Of a DNA stretch of 42,379 bases, positions 25,915 to 34,951 are shown one piece after another (positions within the stretch are counted from its first letter, which is position 1; each line of letters begins with the position of its first letter). The stretch is from contig NZ_JAEKEG010000062.1 of NCBI RefSeq assembly GCF_016651255.1, forward strand, positions 1 to 42,379, read 5' to 3'. The translations under genes were made by a program, and so were the position numbers. Below the pieces are notes generated by a model. That model made no database searches. It saw nothing but the letters and a program-made list of their open reading frames with translations, and had not been told where the DNA came from. This DNA is from Pseudomonas sp. TH10. GTDB taxonomy: Bacteria > Pseudomonadota > Gammaproteobacteria > Pseudomonadales > Pseudomonadaceae.

Positions 25915-25940
25915 CGACGCAAGTCGATAGACCGTGTCAT

Positions 25941-26040
25941 CGTTCTTCGCGAGCAGGCTCGCTCCCACAGGGTTGGTGGTGATCACAAAATTCGTGGCCA
26001 CCACGGGACCTGTGGGAGCGCGCTAGCCCGCGAAGGCGTC
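25941..26040. repeat. REPIN (paired REP elements)
   Basis: Two imperfect inverted REPs: TTCGCGAGCAGGCTCGCTCC at the left and GGGAGCGCGCTAGCCCGCGA at the right, about 40 bases apart, lying between the Gdt1 and M48 genes. Confidence 0.85.
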
Positions 26041-26061
26041 AGCGGCATCACCCCATGACTA

Positions 26062-26881
26062 TCAGGACTTCGGGGCTTTTTCGTACAGCGGCATGACCTT
26101 CGGAATCGCCGCCTGCAACGCAGAAGTGCGGCTACTGGAAGACGGGTGCGTACTGAGGAACTCCGGCGGAGCACCTTCACTGGCCTTGCTCATCTTTTCC
26201 CACAGCGTAATCGCCGCATTAGGGTTGTAGCCGGCGCGGGCGGCGAGTTCGAGACCGATCAGGTCAGCTTCATTTTCATTGGTACGACTGTTGGGCAAGG
26301 TCATGCCGTAGTTGGCCACGGTGTCCGCCAGCGCCAGGCTGTCCTGGCCCAGGCCGAACAGCGCACCGGCGCCCTGCTTGGCCATCTCGATACCATAGGC
26401 TTTGGACATTGCTTCACGCCCGTGCTCGCGCAGGGCGTGGGCGATTTCGTGGCCCATGATCGCCGCGATTTCATCGTCGGTGAGCTTCAACGTGTCGATC
26501 AGCCCGGTGTAGAAAATGATCTTGCCGCCCGGCCCGCAGTTGGCGTTGAGTTCATCGCTCTTGATCAGATTGACTTCCCATTTCCATTGCGCGGAGTCCG
26601 GCCGGAATGTCGGCGCCTGGGCGATCAACCGATCGGCGATCACCTGAATGCGTTTGGCATCGGCGCTGGTTTTGTCCAGGACGCCCTGGGTGGTCGCTTC
26701 GCCGACGGTCTTCTGGTAGGACTGGGCATACATCTGGTTGACCTCGTCGGTCGACAGCATGCTGAACATGTAGCTGCTTGCGCTCAACACCTACCGCGCC
26801 ACCGCTGGTGGTGTTGACCGACTGACAACCGGCGAGCAGCAGACCTGCGCTCAGTGCACACAAAACCAATGTCTTGTTCAT
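26062..26881 (-). pseudogene. M48-family metallopeptidase lipoprotein (LoiP/YggG-like), one extra base
   Basis: Starts at ATG 26881 with AAGGAGC upstream. The leader MNKTLVLCALSAGLLLAGCQ is a lipoprotein signal with lipobox LLAGC. The frame runs to VGVERKQ and then breaks at 26773; dropping one C joins it to YMFSMLSTDEVNQMYAQSY in the main frame (to 26062). That frame has the zinc motif GHEIAHAL (HExxH) and the downstream ENEADLIGLELAARAGYNP, which supplies the third ligand. Members are periplasmic outer-membrane-attached proteases that degrade misfolded envelope proteins (family knowledge). Apart from the one base, nothing suggests decay. Confidence 0.88.
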
Positions 26882-27010
26882 CGAAAAGCTCCTTGAAAAC
26901 ATGCCGGTATCCTAGGCGCGGAATGTCATCGGCGCCAGATACAACAGACATACAGACGCTCATTTGAGGAAAAGGTCCGAGCCCGAGCAGAAAATTGCCC
27001 ATGGCAGCGC

Positions 27011-27633
27011 CTAACCCGGGGTCAGACACTCCGGGCCATTGAGCTTCGGATCATTGATCAGATTCGCCAGCACCCGCTCGCGCAGCGCGAAGGCTCGCTC
27101 GCCAGCAGGGCCTGCAAGGCATGCAACGGCGTCTCTGGATCGAGCCACGCTTGCTGCCCGGCGGCATCCAGAATCAACGGCCGGCGCTGGCTCGCGGCCG
27201 GCTGCGTGATCACCGCCGTGCTCAACCAGACCTGCTCCTGCACCGGATACGCCTCCCAGATCGCCGCGAAAAACAGTGAAGAACCCTCTCCCGGCGTCAG
27301 CCAGTACGGGCGTTTGCGCTGGGTGCCGCGCCATTCGTAAAAGCCGTTGGCCGGCAGCAGACACCGACGCAGTCGCAGCGCCTCACGGAACATCGGCTGT
27401 TCGGCCACGGTTTCCGCCCGGGCATGCGCGGGTGTTTTCGACAAATCGGTCAGCCACGGCGGCGTCAGCCCCCAACGGGCGCGGGCCAACTCGCGCTGGC
27501 CATCAGCGCCAGCGCGCAGCATCAACACCGAATCATTGGGGGAAATGTTCCACTGCGCCAGTTGATCGGCAGGAAAACCTGGCAGGGCCGCAAAGTCGCG
27601 GTTCCAGCGAAACAGGGCATAACGTCCACACAT
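27011..27633 (-). pseudogene. yedK: SRAP-domain protein (HMCES/YedK-like), one base missing near the C-terminus
   Basis: Starts at ATG 27633 (MCGRYALFRWNRDFAAL). Cys2, exposed after Met removal, forms the covalent thiazolidine bond to abasic sites in single-stranded DNA; other family blocks are NISPNDSVLMLR, RWGLTPPWL, NARAE-like HARAETVAE, RRCLLPANGFYEWRG and TVITQPA-like TAVITQPAASQRRP. The frame ends early at 27058 after LASEPSRCASG. One added base near 27094 gives LASE-x-FALRERVLANLINDPK through to CLTPG at 27011, about 207 aa. This agrees with the family and suggests a sequence error. The role is protecting abasic sites at replication forks. Confidence 0.88.
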
Positions 27634-27668
27634 GGGGCAACACGACTCTGAATAAAACGAACGTCAGC

Positions 27669-27929
27669 CTAACAGACCAGCGTACCGGGGAAACTCTCCG
27701 GTTCATCGCCGGGCAGTGGCAGCGCGGCATTGTACGCGGTGATCAACTCACGGGCGTACTCGGCCTGGTCGTTATCGACGGACAGCCCCAGCAGGCCGAA
27801 GATCGGCAATTCGCCGGTACCGCCGAGCAGATCGCGGCCGACCAGATGCGCCTCGATGCCTTCGCTGGCGAGCATGCCTTTGAGCATTTCACCTTCCATC
27901 AGGTTTTCCGGCTCGTAGATTCGCTGCAT
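27669..27929 (-). CDS. DUF2007-family putative signal-transducing protein
   Basis: An 86-aa cytosolic protein (MQRIYEPENLMEGEMLKGML). The fold-typical sequence LASEGIEAHLVGRDLLGGTGEL and the GLSVDNDQAEYARELI helix match DUF2007, a small domain related to PII-like/ACT-type folds. No biochemical role is known. It starts eight bases after the CPXCG gene stop, so both are co-transcribed. Confidence 0.85.
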   Translation of the reverse strand: MQRIYEPENLMEGEMLKGMLASEGIEAHLVGRDLLGGTGELPIFGLLGLSVDNDQAEYARELITAYNAALPLPGDEPESFPGTLVC

Positions 27930-27938
27930 GGGCGCGCC

Positions 27939-28121
27939 TCACTCGTTTTCGCTGAAGACTTCCAGAAACCAATCCTCGCCATGAACCTGCAATACGAACG
28001 TGATCGGCCGACAACACACCTGACAGTCCTCGATGTAGGTCTGATCGCCGCCGGACAGGTCCACTGTCGTCTCGACCGGCTCCCCACAATAAGGACATTC
28101 GTATTCAGCGGCTTCCAGCAT
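27939..28121 (-). CDS. CPXCG-motif small cysteine-rich protein
   Basis: A 60-aa zinc-ribbon-like protein ([20 protein letters not shown]). Two Cys pairs are visible, CPYCG and DCQVCCRPI, enough to bind one zinc ion. The family is widespread in gamma-proteobacteria without a known function. It is the first gene of a two-gene unit with the DUF2007 protein and is divergent from the acyltransferase. Confidence 0.88.
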   Translation of the reverse strand: MLEAAEYECPYCGEPVETTVDLSGGDQTYIEDCQVCCRPITFVLQVHGEDWFLEVFSENE

Positions 28122-28263
28122 CGCGGTCTCCCAAGTGACTTGTGCGTATAATCGCCGGTCTATTTGCAGGGCTATTTTTGTCTGGCTACCTTTTCAGACC
28201 GTGCCCCGTTGGTTTTCGATCAAAACCTTTACTTACCCTAGCCGTTTCCAACAAGAGAGCATG

Positions 28264-29427
28264 ATGGGCGAATTCGATGCCATCCGACCTTACGACGACA
28301 GCGAAGTACCTGTGGTACTGGCAAGACTGCTCGGCGACAAGGCGTTTCTAGATATCCTCACCCACTTCCGCTTCCCGCGTTTTGCCGGTGCTTTTGGCTG
28401 GATGCTCAAACCACTTATAGCCCATCGGCTGCGTCGTGAGTTCGCCGACGTGACATCGGTAGCGACTTTGCAGGACAAGGTCGAGTCCTACGTCGACCAC
28501 ACCATCGAGCGCGCCACTGACGGCGTGACCTACACCGGTGTCGAGCAATTCAAGTCCGGCAGCGCCTATCTGTTCATCGCCAACCACCGCGATATCGTGA
28601 TGGACCCGGCCTTCGTCAACTACGCCGTGTACCACGCAGGCCTACCGACGCCACGCATCGCGATCGGCGACAACCTGCTGCAAAAGCCGTTTGTCAGCGA
28701 CCTGATGCGTTTGAACAAGAGCTTCATCGTCCACCGTTCGATCACCGGTCGTCGCGAGAAGATGGCCGCGTATCAACTGCTGTCGGCGTACATCAACCAC
28801 TCGATCCGCAACGATTGCGCCTCGATCTGGATTGCTCAGGCCGAGGGCCGGGCGAAGGATGGCGACGATCGCACCGAGTCGGCGATCCTCAAGATGTTCC
28901 ACATGAGCCGCAAGGACGAGCCGTTCGGCGAAGTCATTCGCTCACTGAACGTCACCCCGGTGTCGATCAGCTACGAATACGACCCGTGCGACCAGGCCAA
29001 GGCTCGCGAGCTGTACATCCGCGCCACCACCGGCACTTACGCGAAAGCGCCGGGCGAAGATGACGTGAGCATTGCCAAGGGCATCACCGGCTACAAAGGC
29101 CGCGTGCACGTGAACTTCGCCGCGCCGATCAGCGAGCTGTTCGAAGACACCAAGCAATTGGCAGTCGAGATGGACAAGCAGATTCTTGGCGGTTATCGCC
29201 TGTTTCCGGTGCATTACCTGGCGTACGCGCAGTGGGCCGATGCCGATCCGCAACTGAATGTGCCGAAGGCTGCCGAGGTATTCCCGGCGGACGAACTGGC
29301 CAAGGCGCAGGAAGAGTGGCAGAGCCGGCTGGACGCGTGCCCTGTGGAGCATCGTCCGTATCTGGTGCTGCAATATGCAACGCCGGTGCGCAATCAGTAC
29401 CGGGTGAAGGCTGGGTTGCCCCTATAG
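28264..29427 (+). CDS. PlsC-like 1-acyl-sn-glycerol-3-phosphate acyltransferase family protein
   Basis: A 387-aa protein starting at ATG 28264 (MGEFDAIRPYDDSEVPVVLA); an ATG at 28261 directly before is an alternative, and the ribosome site is AAGAGAG at 28253-28259. The acyltransferase signature is NHRDIVMDPAF (H-x4-D), with later blocks IGDNLLQKPFVSDLMRLNK and IWIAQAEGRAKDGDDRT in place of the usual FPEGTR. It is longer than PlsC (about 240 aa) and lacks clear membrane helices, so it belongs to the larger soluble or peripheral subgroup. Its acceptor is not known from sequence. Confidence 0.85.
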   Translation: MGEFDAIRPYDDSEVPVVLARLLGDKAFLDILTHFRFPRFAGAFGWMLKPLIAHRLRREFADVTSVATLQDKVESYVDHTIERATDGVTYTGVEQFKSGSAYLFIANHRDIVMDPAFVNYAVYHAGLPTPRIAIGDNLLQKPFVSDLMRLNKSFIVHRSITGRREKMAAYQLLSAYINHSIRNDCASIWIAQAEGRAKDGDDRTESAILKMFHMSRKDEPFGEVIRSLNVTPVSISYEYDPCDQAKARELYIRATTGTYAKAPGEDDVSIAKGITGYKGRVHVNFAAPISELFEDTKQLAVEMDKQILGGYRLFPVHYLAYAQWADADPQLNVPKAAEVFPADELAKAQEEWQSRLDACPVEHRPYLVLQYATPVRNQYRVKAGLPL

Positions 29428-29428
29428 G

Positions 29429-29460
29429 CAGGAGCTGCCGCAGGCCGCGATCTTCTCTAT
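29429..29460. repeat. Single REP element
   Basis: The sequence GCAGGAGCTGCCGCAGGCCG at 29429 with the following CGATCTTC matches the common 'GTAGGAGCTGCCGAAGGC' Pseudomonas REP. No inverted partner is present. Confidence 0.65.
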
Positions 29461-29466
29461 AGAGGT

Positions 29467-29745
29467 TCAAAACTGCGTGCTGATCCAGGAGACGATCAGG
29501 GCCAGGCCCAGGCAGGCAAAACCAAAACGATAGAAAAACCGGTTCATGCGCAACGTCGCCCAATCCAGCATCGGCTCCACGCTTGGCCGGCTCTGGCGCT
29601 GGGCCTCGATACTGGCCAGTGCGCGCTGCTCGCGGCGACGGGTGGCATGCAGCAGCCAGCTGCCCGGGAAGGCGAGCAGCAGGGCCAGCAGGTTGATCAA
29701 CTTGGCGGGATGGGCGATAAACAGCGTCATCAAATGCAGCGACAT
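29467..29745 (-). CDS. Small inner-membrane protein
   Basis: A 92-aa protein from ATG 29745 (MSLHLMTLFIAHPAKLINLL) with AGAGG upstream; the frame is open further but unsupported. Two membrane helices are visible, LINLLALLLAFPGSWLL and FACLGLALIVSWIST, separated by a charged cytosolic loop rich in R, E and Q. I recognise it only as a conserved Pseudomonas hypothetical protein. Confidence 0.7.
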   Translation of the reverse strand: MSLHLMTLFIAHPAKLINLLALLLAFPGSWLLHATRRREQRALASIEAQRQSRPSVEPMLDWATLRMNRFFYRFGFACLGLALIVSWISTQF

Positions 29746-29938
29746 CACGAACCTCTGGCGAATCGGATATGGCAAGTCGCCAGATCGACGACTGCGGCGC
29801 GGATTCTACCGAAAGGCCGCCCACCTGCCCCACCTTTCCGACAAATAACGAAAAACTGAGCAAATGCTGTTCTGTGTCACGGCGACGTCATCTGACTGGG
29901 TCAGTCTGGCACCCCTCGAAACCGACACGGAAAACGTC

Positions 29939-30145
29939 ATGCTGCACGCCGAAAACCAGGATCGCCTCTACCTGATCGCCCCAAGCGAAGAACAGCAGAA
30001 CCTTGTGGGAAGCCTGTCCTTCAATGTCCAGGACCGCCACTGGCTGGTGTATTGCGCATTGGGCGGGCATCAGCATGAGGACTTGCCGGAGACGGATTTG
30101 CTCACGGGGATCAGCGTGCTGGATTTCTATTCCCAGGCGGCCTGA
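29939..30145 (+). CDS. Small conserved hypothetical protein
   Basis: From ATG 29939 (MLHAENQDRLYLIAPSEEQQ) the product is 68 aa, preceded by GGAAAACGTC; an ATG at 29864 would give 93 aa but has no ribosome site. Composition is acidic with no membrane segment or known motif, ending DLLTGISVLDFYSQAA. A strong terminator follows, supporting a real gene. Function unknown. Confidence 0.65.
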   Translation: MLHAENQDRLYLIAPSEEQQNLVGSLSFNVQDRHWLVYCALGGHQHEDLPETDLLTGISVLDFYSQAA

Positions 30146-30148
30146 CAT

Positions 30149-30188
30149 AAAAATGCCCGGTCCATTTCTGGTCCCGGGCATGTTTTTT
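30149..30188. terminator. Bidirectional terminator
   Basis: AAAAATGCCCGG pairs with CCGGGCAT followed by GTTTTTT; A run on one side and T run on the other serve the convergent small gene and yajG. Confidence 0.85.
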
Positions 30189-30203
30189 CCATCTCGCGAA
30201 CGC

Positions 30204-30788
30204 TTATTGGCCCAGCACCTGACCCACTGTCGGGTCCTTGAACAGGCGCGTCAGCGCATCGCTCAACACATCGCTGACCAGCTTGGTGTTGGTTTCCTGA
30301 TTAGGTGCCATGCCGAAACGCTGGTCCAGGGAGGCGCCGTAGCGACCGCTGTAGCGACGATTGGCATTCTGCACATCGGAACGGAACGTGGCGCCGATAG
30401 TAGCCTCGGTCACGTACATGCCTTCCTTGGGCGACTGATACTTGAGCTCGGCCAGGGTCACAGTCAATTGCGGCGCGTTATTGGCGCTGGAAACCGGGGT
30501 GAAGCCCAGCAAACGCACGGCTGCTTCAGCCTGGGCCTGCAACTTCGGCAGGATCTGCGCACCTTGCACGGTGATCGCGCTGGTCTCCGGGTACATGCCA
30601 CCGCGGGTACCCAGGGTTGGCGAAGGACGGCCATCCACCACCCGCACCACCACCTGCTGGCCATGGCCAACGGGCGCGAGCTGCGTGGTCAGCTTCGGCT
30701 CCGGGCTCAGTTGTTGCGGGCTGTGGGCGCAGCCGGCCAGGGTCAAACCGGCCACAGTGATCAAACCGAACAACAGGCGTTGCAACAT
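30204..30788 (-). CDS. yajG: YajG family lipoprotein
   Basis: A 194-aa lipoprotein from ATG 30788 with GGAGAGAAG upstream. The leader MLQRLLFGLITVAGLTLAGC ends in the lipobox LAGC. Family patterns are HSPQQLSPEPKLTTQLAP, VVVRVVDGRPSPTLGTRGG and the C-terminal TNTKLVSDVLSDALTRLFKD. These proteins lie on the periplasmic face of a membrane and have no established activity. The gene ends against the convergent terminator at 30150-30188. Confidence 0.88.
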   Translation of the reverse strand: MLQRLLFGLITVAGLTLAGCAHSPQQLSPEPKLTTQLAPVGHGQQVVVRVVDGRPSPTLGTRGGMYPETSAITVQGAQILPKLQAQAEAAVRLLGFTPVSSANNAPQLTVTLAELKYQSPKEGMYVTEATIGATFRSDVQNANRRYSGRYGASLDQRFGMAPNQETNTKLVSDVLSDALTRLFKDPTVGQVLGQ

Positions 30789-30983
30789 GCTCTTCTCTCC
30801 AGAATCAGGCACAAACAGGCCGGCAGTATAGCGGTGGGCCACTGCGGGTAACCAGCGCCACAAATAAGGAAAAGCCTGAAGTGCATTCAGGAATCATTGT
30901 CTGTCACACACCTGTCATCGCTCATACACCGTCCCGTCACCGCTCAATGCCAACCTTCAGGCAACCCCAGGAGGAATCTTGCC

Positions 30984-31217
30984 ATGCGCTTTCTCATTTC
31001 GTTATTCGCCCCGCGCCCACTGCATCGCAGCTTCGCCCTGCTCGACCGCAACGGTCATTGTCAGGCGTTCAAGCAGTGCAGCCTGCAACCCATGGGCGAC
31101 GGTTGGGTGGAAATTGAAGAAATCCGTCTCAACTGGTTGCACCAGCCACTGCCCGCCAGCGCCCGCGTCATGGCGTCGCAGCCCCGCGCAAGGGTGCAGG
31201 CGATGTTGAGCATCTGA
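30984..31217 (+). CDS. Small hypothetical protein
   Basis: A 77-aa basic protein from ATG 30984 (MRFLISLFAPRPLHRSFALL), with a near-perfect ribosome site AGGAGGA at 30969-30975; the longer open frame starting upstream is rejected for this reason. It has a short hydrophobic N-terminus but no clear signal peptide. No known motif. Such small genes recur in this position in pseudomonads (from memory, uncertain). Confidence 0.7.
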   Translation: MRFLISLFAPRPLHRSFALLDRNGHCQAFKQCSLQPMGDGWVEIEEIRLNWLHQPLPASARVMASQPRARVQAMLSI

Positions 31218-31923
31218 CCGGATGCCTAATAAAAGTCATTAAACACGAGCAACTGCCCGCATTTCTTCGATACAATCTCCCCCCGATTATAAGGACGTCT
31301 CCTGATCGGGCCCCGCAACAGCGTCAATGCGCATGCATCGACATCAAAATCGCCCACAGAGAGCCGCCCACACAGATCGAGTGAAGTTGGCGCGCTTGCC
31401 TGTTCTTCCGGCAAAAACCCGCTTTTCGCGAATCTGCAGAGCTGTCATGACGCTCGGCCACCGCGTTGTTTTGCCCTTGGGGGCAGGGTGCCAGGCTTGG
31501 ACAGCCCTTTTTTGAGGTTCACGTCTTCAAAAGAGCGTGAAAAAAACGGGTTTTCACAACTTCACAAGAGTGTGGCGAGCAAATGAATAGTTTTGCGTCT
31601 GAACATGCACCATTAGCGTCTGAAACAGCCCAACGACACAGGACCGGGTATACCTCGAATATCGGAGCCTGAAGCCTGTCCGCTACGGATTTGGTTGCAC
31701 AAAAACGGATGTCTCGACCATAAGTCGAATTGCCAGCCACGTGCTGAAATGAGTTCATGGAGCTCTTGAAGCGAGGCCGCACGCATCCGTCGAAGTTGCG
31801 AAAAATTGCGAAGATTCGGACATGGCGACCTGACCATGGATAGCTGGGGCATAACAGATCTGTCCCGGAACGCCTGGCAGCCATGCCGACAATTTGGTGC
31901 TGCAGATTTTGGAGACGCGTTAA
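31218..31923 (+). promoter_or_regulatory. Long untranslated leader or promoter region upstream of mqo
   Basis: About 700 bases with no large gene. It contains a possible 29-codon frame at 31583-31672 (MNSFASEHAPLASETAQRHR...), an imperfect hairpin GCCCTTGGGGGC near 31475, and A/T-rich patches (GATTATAAGG near 31285). No riboswitch class is recognised. The mqo ribosome site GGAGACG ends it. Confidence 0.4.
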
Positions 31924-33432
31924 ATGGCGCATAACGAAGCAGTCGACGTAGTTCTGGTAGGGGCCGGCATCATGAGTGCCACCCTGGCAGTGCTGCTCAA
32001 AGAGCTCGACCCCGCGATCAAGCTGGAAGTCGTCGAGCTGATGGATTCCGGTGCCGCCGAGAGTTCCAACCCATGGAACAACGCCGGTACCGGCCACGCT
32101 GGCCTGTGCGAGCTGAACTACACACCGCAAGCCGCCGACGGCACCGTCGACATCAAGAAAGCCGTGCACATCAACACCCAGTTCGAGGTGTCGAAGCAGT
32201 TCTGGTCGTACCTGACCAGGAAAGGCACGTTCGGCTCGAGCAAATCCTTCATCAGCCCGGTGCCGCACCTGAGTTTCGTGCAGGGCGACAAAGGCGTGTC
32301 CTTCCTCAAGGAACGCTTCGACGTGCTGAGCAAGCACCACGCTTTCTCCGACATGGAATACACCGAAGACAAGGCCAAAATGGCCGAGTGGATGCCGCTG
32401 ATGATGCCGGGCCGCTCGCCGGACGAAGTCCTCGCTGCCACCCGCGTGATGAACGGTACCGACGTCAACTTCGGCGCCCTGACCAATCAGTTGCTCAAGC
32501 ACCTGACCAGCGCTCCGGATGCTCAGGTCAAGTACTGCAAGCGTGTGACCGGCCTCAAGCGTAACGGCAACGGCTGGACCGTGAGCATCAAGGACGTCAA
32601 CAGCGGCAGCAGCCGTGAAGTCGACGCCAAATTCGTCTTCCTCGGCGCTGGCGGCGCGGCATTGCCGCTGTTGCAGGCATCGGGCATCGAAGAAAGCAAA
32701 GGCTTCGGCGGCTTCCCGATCAGCGGCCAGTGGCTGCGTTGCGACAACCCGGAAGTGGTCAAGCATCACCAGGCCAAGGTTTACAGCCAGGCTGCCGTCG
32801 GTTCGCCACCGATGTCGGTGCCGCACCTCGACACCCGTGTGGTCGACGGCAAGAAGTCCCTGCTGTTCGGGCCATACGCCGGTTTCACCACCAAGTTCCT
32901 CAAACACGGCTCCTTCATGGATCTGCCGCTGTCGGTTCGCGCCGGCAACATCGGGCCGATGCTGGCAGTGGCGAAAAACAACATGGACCTGACCAAGTAC
33001 CTGGTCAGCGAAGTGATGCAGTCGATGGAACAGCGCCTGGATTCCCTGCGCCGTTTCTACCCGGAGGCGAAAGCCGAAGACTGGCGCCTGGAAGTGGCCG
33101 GCCAACGGGTGCAGATCATCAAGAAAGACCCGAAAAAGGGTGGCATCCTGCAATTCGGTACCGAACTGGTCTCGGCCAAGGACGGTTCCCTTGCCGCACT
33201 GCTCGGCGCTTCGCCAGGTGCCTCGGTGACCGTTTCGATCATGCTGGAACTGATCGAGAAGTGCTTCCCGGCCAAGGCCAAAGGTGAGTGGGCTGGCAAA
33301 CTGGCCGAGATCTTCCCGGCCCGTGAAAAGGTTCTGGAAACCGATGCTGCGCTGTATCGCAAGATCAACTCGCAGAACAACATCGCCCTGGAACTGGTTG
33401 AAGAAAGCAGCGAGACCCCAAGCTACGCTTGA
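31924..33432 (+). CDS. mqo: Malate:quinone oxidoreductase
   Basis: A 502-aa FAD enzyme that oxidises malate to oxaloacetate and passes electrons to quinone at the inner face of the membrane, replacing or supplementing malate dehydrogenase. The N-terminal dinucleotide-binding motif is [20 protein letters not shown], followed by the family block [20 protein letters not shown]. Further matches are [28 protein letters not shown], and [18 protein letters not shown] 31924 has GGAG upstream. It has its own terminator, so is probably monocistronic with a long leader. Confidence 0.96.
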   Translation: MAHNEAVDVVLVGAGIMSATLAVLLKELDPAIKLEVVELMDSGAAESSNPWNNAGTGHAGLCELNYTPQAADGTVDIKKAVHINTQFEVSKQFWSYLTRKGTFGSSKSFISPVPHLSFVQGDKGVSFLKERFDVLSKHHAFSDMEYTEDKAKMAEWMPLMMPGRSPDEVLAATRVMNGTDVNFGALTNQLLKHLTSAPDAQVKYCKRVTGLKRNGNGWTVSIKDVNSGSSREVDAKFVFLGAGGAALPLLQASGIEESKGFGGFPISGQWLRCDNPEVVKHHQAKVYSQAAVGSPPMSVPHLDTRVVDGKKSLLFGPYAGFTTKFLKHGSFMDLPLSVRAGNIGPMLAVAKNNMDLTKYLVSEVMQSMEQRLDSLRRFYPEAKAEDWRLEVAGQRVQIIKKDPKKGGILQFGTELVSAKDGSLAALLGASPGASVTVSIMLELIEKCFPAKAKGEWAGKLAEIFPAREKVLETDAALYRKINSQNNIALELVEESSETPSYA

Positions 33433-33442
33433 TTCGGCCTCA

Positions 33443-33475
33443 CAAAAAAACGCCCCATTGGGGCGTTTTTTGTTG
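33443..33475 (+). terminator. Terminator after mqo
   Basis: AACGCCCCATTGGGGCGTT with flanking A and T runs; also usable from the convergent minus-strand gene. Confidence 0.88.
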
Positions 33476-33485
33476 GTAACAGATG

Positions 33486-33773
33486 TTAACCGCGAGCTTT
33501 TTCGATCAGCTCGATGTATTCGGGGGCGTTGCGTTGATCGCGGATCTGGTCGACAAAGGTCTTGCCGTGCTCGTCCTTGCCGTCCACGTCATAACCGGCT
33601 GCAACGAAGAAGGTCAGGAAGCGCTCGAAATCATCGATGCGCAGACCACGATAGGCCTTGATCAATTTGTGCAGCGACGGCGAAGTGGCGTCGACCGGCT
33701 CAAAATCGAGGAACAGCTTGATCTGCTCATCGCCGATCTCGTCACCAATCACTTGTTTCTTATCTTTACGCAT
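33486..33773 (-). CDS. PA4642-family conserved hypothetical protein
   Basis: A 95-aa cytosolic protein (MRKDKKQVIGDEIGDEQIKL) from ATG 33773. It is helical and charged, ending in DQRNAPEYIELIEKARG, and has the length and wording of the Pseudomonas-restricted PA4642 type that lies next to mqo in P. aeruginosa (recalled synteny). The middle, AYRGLRIDDFERFLTFFVAAGYDVD plus EHGKTFVDQI, looks like a single ankyrin-like helical hairpin. Function unknown. Confidence 0.85.
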   Translation of the reverse strand: MRKDKKQVIGDEIGDEQIKLFLDFEPVDATSPSLHKLIKAYRGLRIDDFERFLTFFVAAGYDVDGKDEHGKTFVDQIRDQRNAPEYIELIEKARG

Positions 33774-33836
33774 TGCCGACTCCAGCTCGCAGACATTACA
33801 CGGGGCGGGCAGTTTACCCCTGCCCGGCCGCCCGGC

Positions 33837-34322
33837 TCAACGCGATCGCACCGCCCCGGTGTGCAAATCGGCCCAGATGTGACCGTTGGCGTAACTGAGG
33901 AACTGCACATAGACGGTGTCGTTGCGCAGCAGATCGATGATCACCCGGTACTGTGCCTGTGGATAAAACAACGTCAGGGTTTTGCTCTTGTCGTCGTAGA
34001 TTGGTTTTTTCAGGCTTTTGCTTTCACCGTCGAAGTTGACCAGCACCTGAGCGATCGTCGCTCCCTTGTTCAGGGACTTGCCCTTGAGGCGGATCATCAA
34101 TGGCGAGGTGACCGGGATCGGTTGCTGATTGGACTGGCGTTGCGCGCCGACCACCACGGCATAGTCGGTGACCTGCAAGAGTTGCTGCTGCTCGGGCTCG
34201 GCATCGCGCACGGTCTGATCGTCCGGCGGCAGGAATTGACTGTGCATCGGCGCAGGGGCTGCGGCCAGGGGCAGGCTTGCGGTCAGTAACAGGACGGCGC
34301 AGCTGCGAATCAAAAGGCTCAT
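33837..34322 (-). CDS. DUF2057 family exported protein (YccT-like)
   Basis: A 161-aa exported protein from ATG 34322, with GGAG seven bases upstream. Signal peptide MSLLIRSCAVLLLTASLPLA is cleaved after AAA. The mature part, with RLKGKSLNKGATIAQVLVNF, KSKTLTLFYPQAQYRVI and LLRNDTVYVQFLSY, resembles DUF2057/YccT periplasmic proteins, implicated elsewhere in curli control. The role in Pseudomonas is not known. Family placement is moderate. Confidence 0.65.
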   Translation of the reverse strand: MSLLIRSCAVLLLTASLPLAAAPAPMHSQFLPPDDQTVRDAEPEQQQLLQVTDYAVVVGAQRQSNQQPIPVTSPLMIRLKGKSLNKGATIAQVLVNFDGESKSLKKPIYDDKSKTLTLFYPQAQYRVIIDLLRNDTVYVQFLSYANGHIWADLHTGAVRSR

Positions 34323-34374
34323 GACGGGCTCCGAAGAAGAGGCCAGCACTTTAGCATGAGCCAACATCATTCAT

Positions 34375-34463
34375 TGTGGGAGCGAGCCTGCTCGCGAAAG
34401 CGTTGGGTCAGCCAACATCTCCGCGCCTGACACACCGCTTTCGCGAGCAGGCTCGCTCCCACA
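34375..34463. repeat. REPIN with perfect 28-bp arms
   Basis: TGTGGGAGCGAGCCTGCTCG continuing to 34402 is repeated inverted without mismatch at 34436-34463. It is the cleanest REPIN in the window. Confidence 0.92.
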
Positions 34464-34474
34464 GGGATCGAAGA

Positions 34475-34948
34475 TCAATCGAACTGCGCGCGCATCCAGG
34501 CGTGGTATTCGGCCACACCTGGCTCGCCTTCACGGGGAGCCCAATCCGGGAGTTCGCCTTCACCTACCGGGCGATACGGGCCGGCCTTGCACTCGAACAT
34601 CAGGCTGTCGGCTTCCAGCACCACCAGGCCATGAAACACGCCCGTGGGCAGGTCAACGCCAATGCTGTCGCCACCCGCCTGGAGGATACGCTTGCTCACC
34701 ACCGCTCCGGACTCATCAAAGATCAACAGCCCGAGACGCCCCTTGAGTACCAGCAGGGTTTCCGCCTTGTTGTCACCCAAATGCCGGTGAGGCGGAATGT
34801 ATGTGCTCGGCTGCAGACCTACCGCCATGCGGTGGCAGGCATCTTCCATCTGATGAAAGTTATGATGCTGGCGCCCGCGCGGATTCGCCGCCGCTTTCTC
34901 GGCCAGTTCAGCGAACAGCGTGTTATCAAGAAAGCTCGGCGTGGTCAT
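34475..34948 (-). CDS. WbuC-family cupin-fold metalloprotein
   Basis: A 157-aa single-domain cupin (MTTPSFLDNTLFAELAEKAA). Metal ligands are apparent in the first cupin motif STYIPPHRHLGDNKAETLL (two His and a Glu), with the second motif around PTGVFHGLVVLE. RQHHNFH and CHRMAVGLQP match the WbuC family, named from O-antigen clusters. It sits three bases after the hpt stop, so it is in the hpt operon. Enzymatic role unknown. Confidence 0.85.
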   Translation of the reverse strand: MTTPSFLDNTLFAELAEKAAANPRGRQHHNFHQMEDACHRMAVGLQPSTYIPPHRHLGDNKAETLLVLKGRLGLLIFDESGAVVSKRILQAGGDSIGVDLPTGVFHGLVVLEADSLMFECKAGPYRPVGEGELPDWAPREGEPGVAEYHAWMRAQFD

Positions 34949-34951
34949 TGC

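Noticed and set aside
31519..33153. A 544-codon minus-strand frame opposite mqo
   Set aside because: Shadow of mqo; no domain recognised and no start signal.
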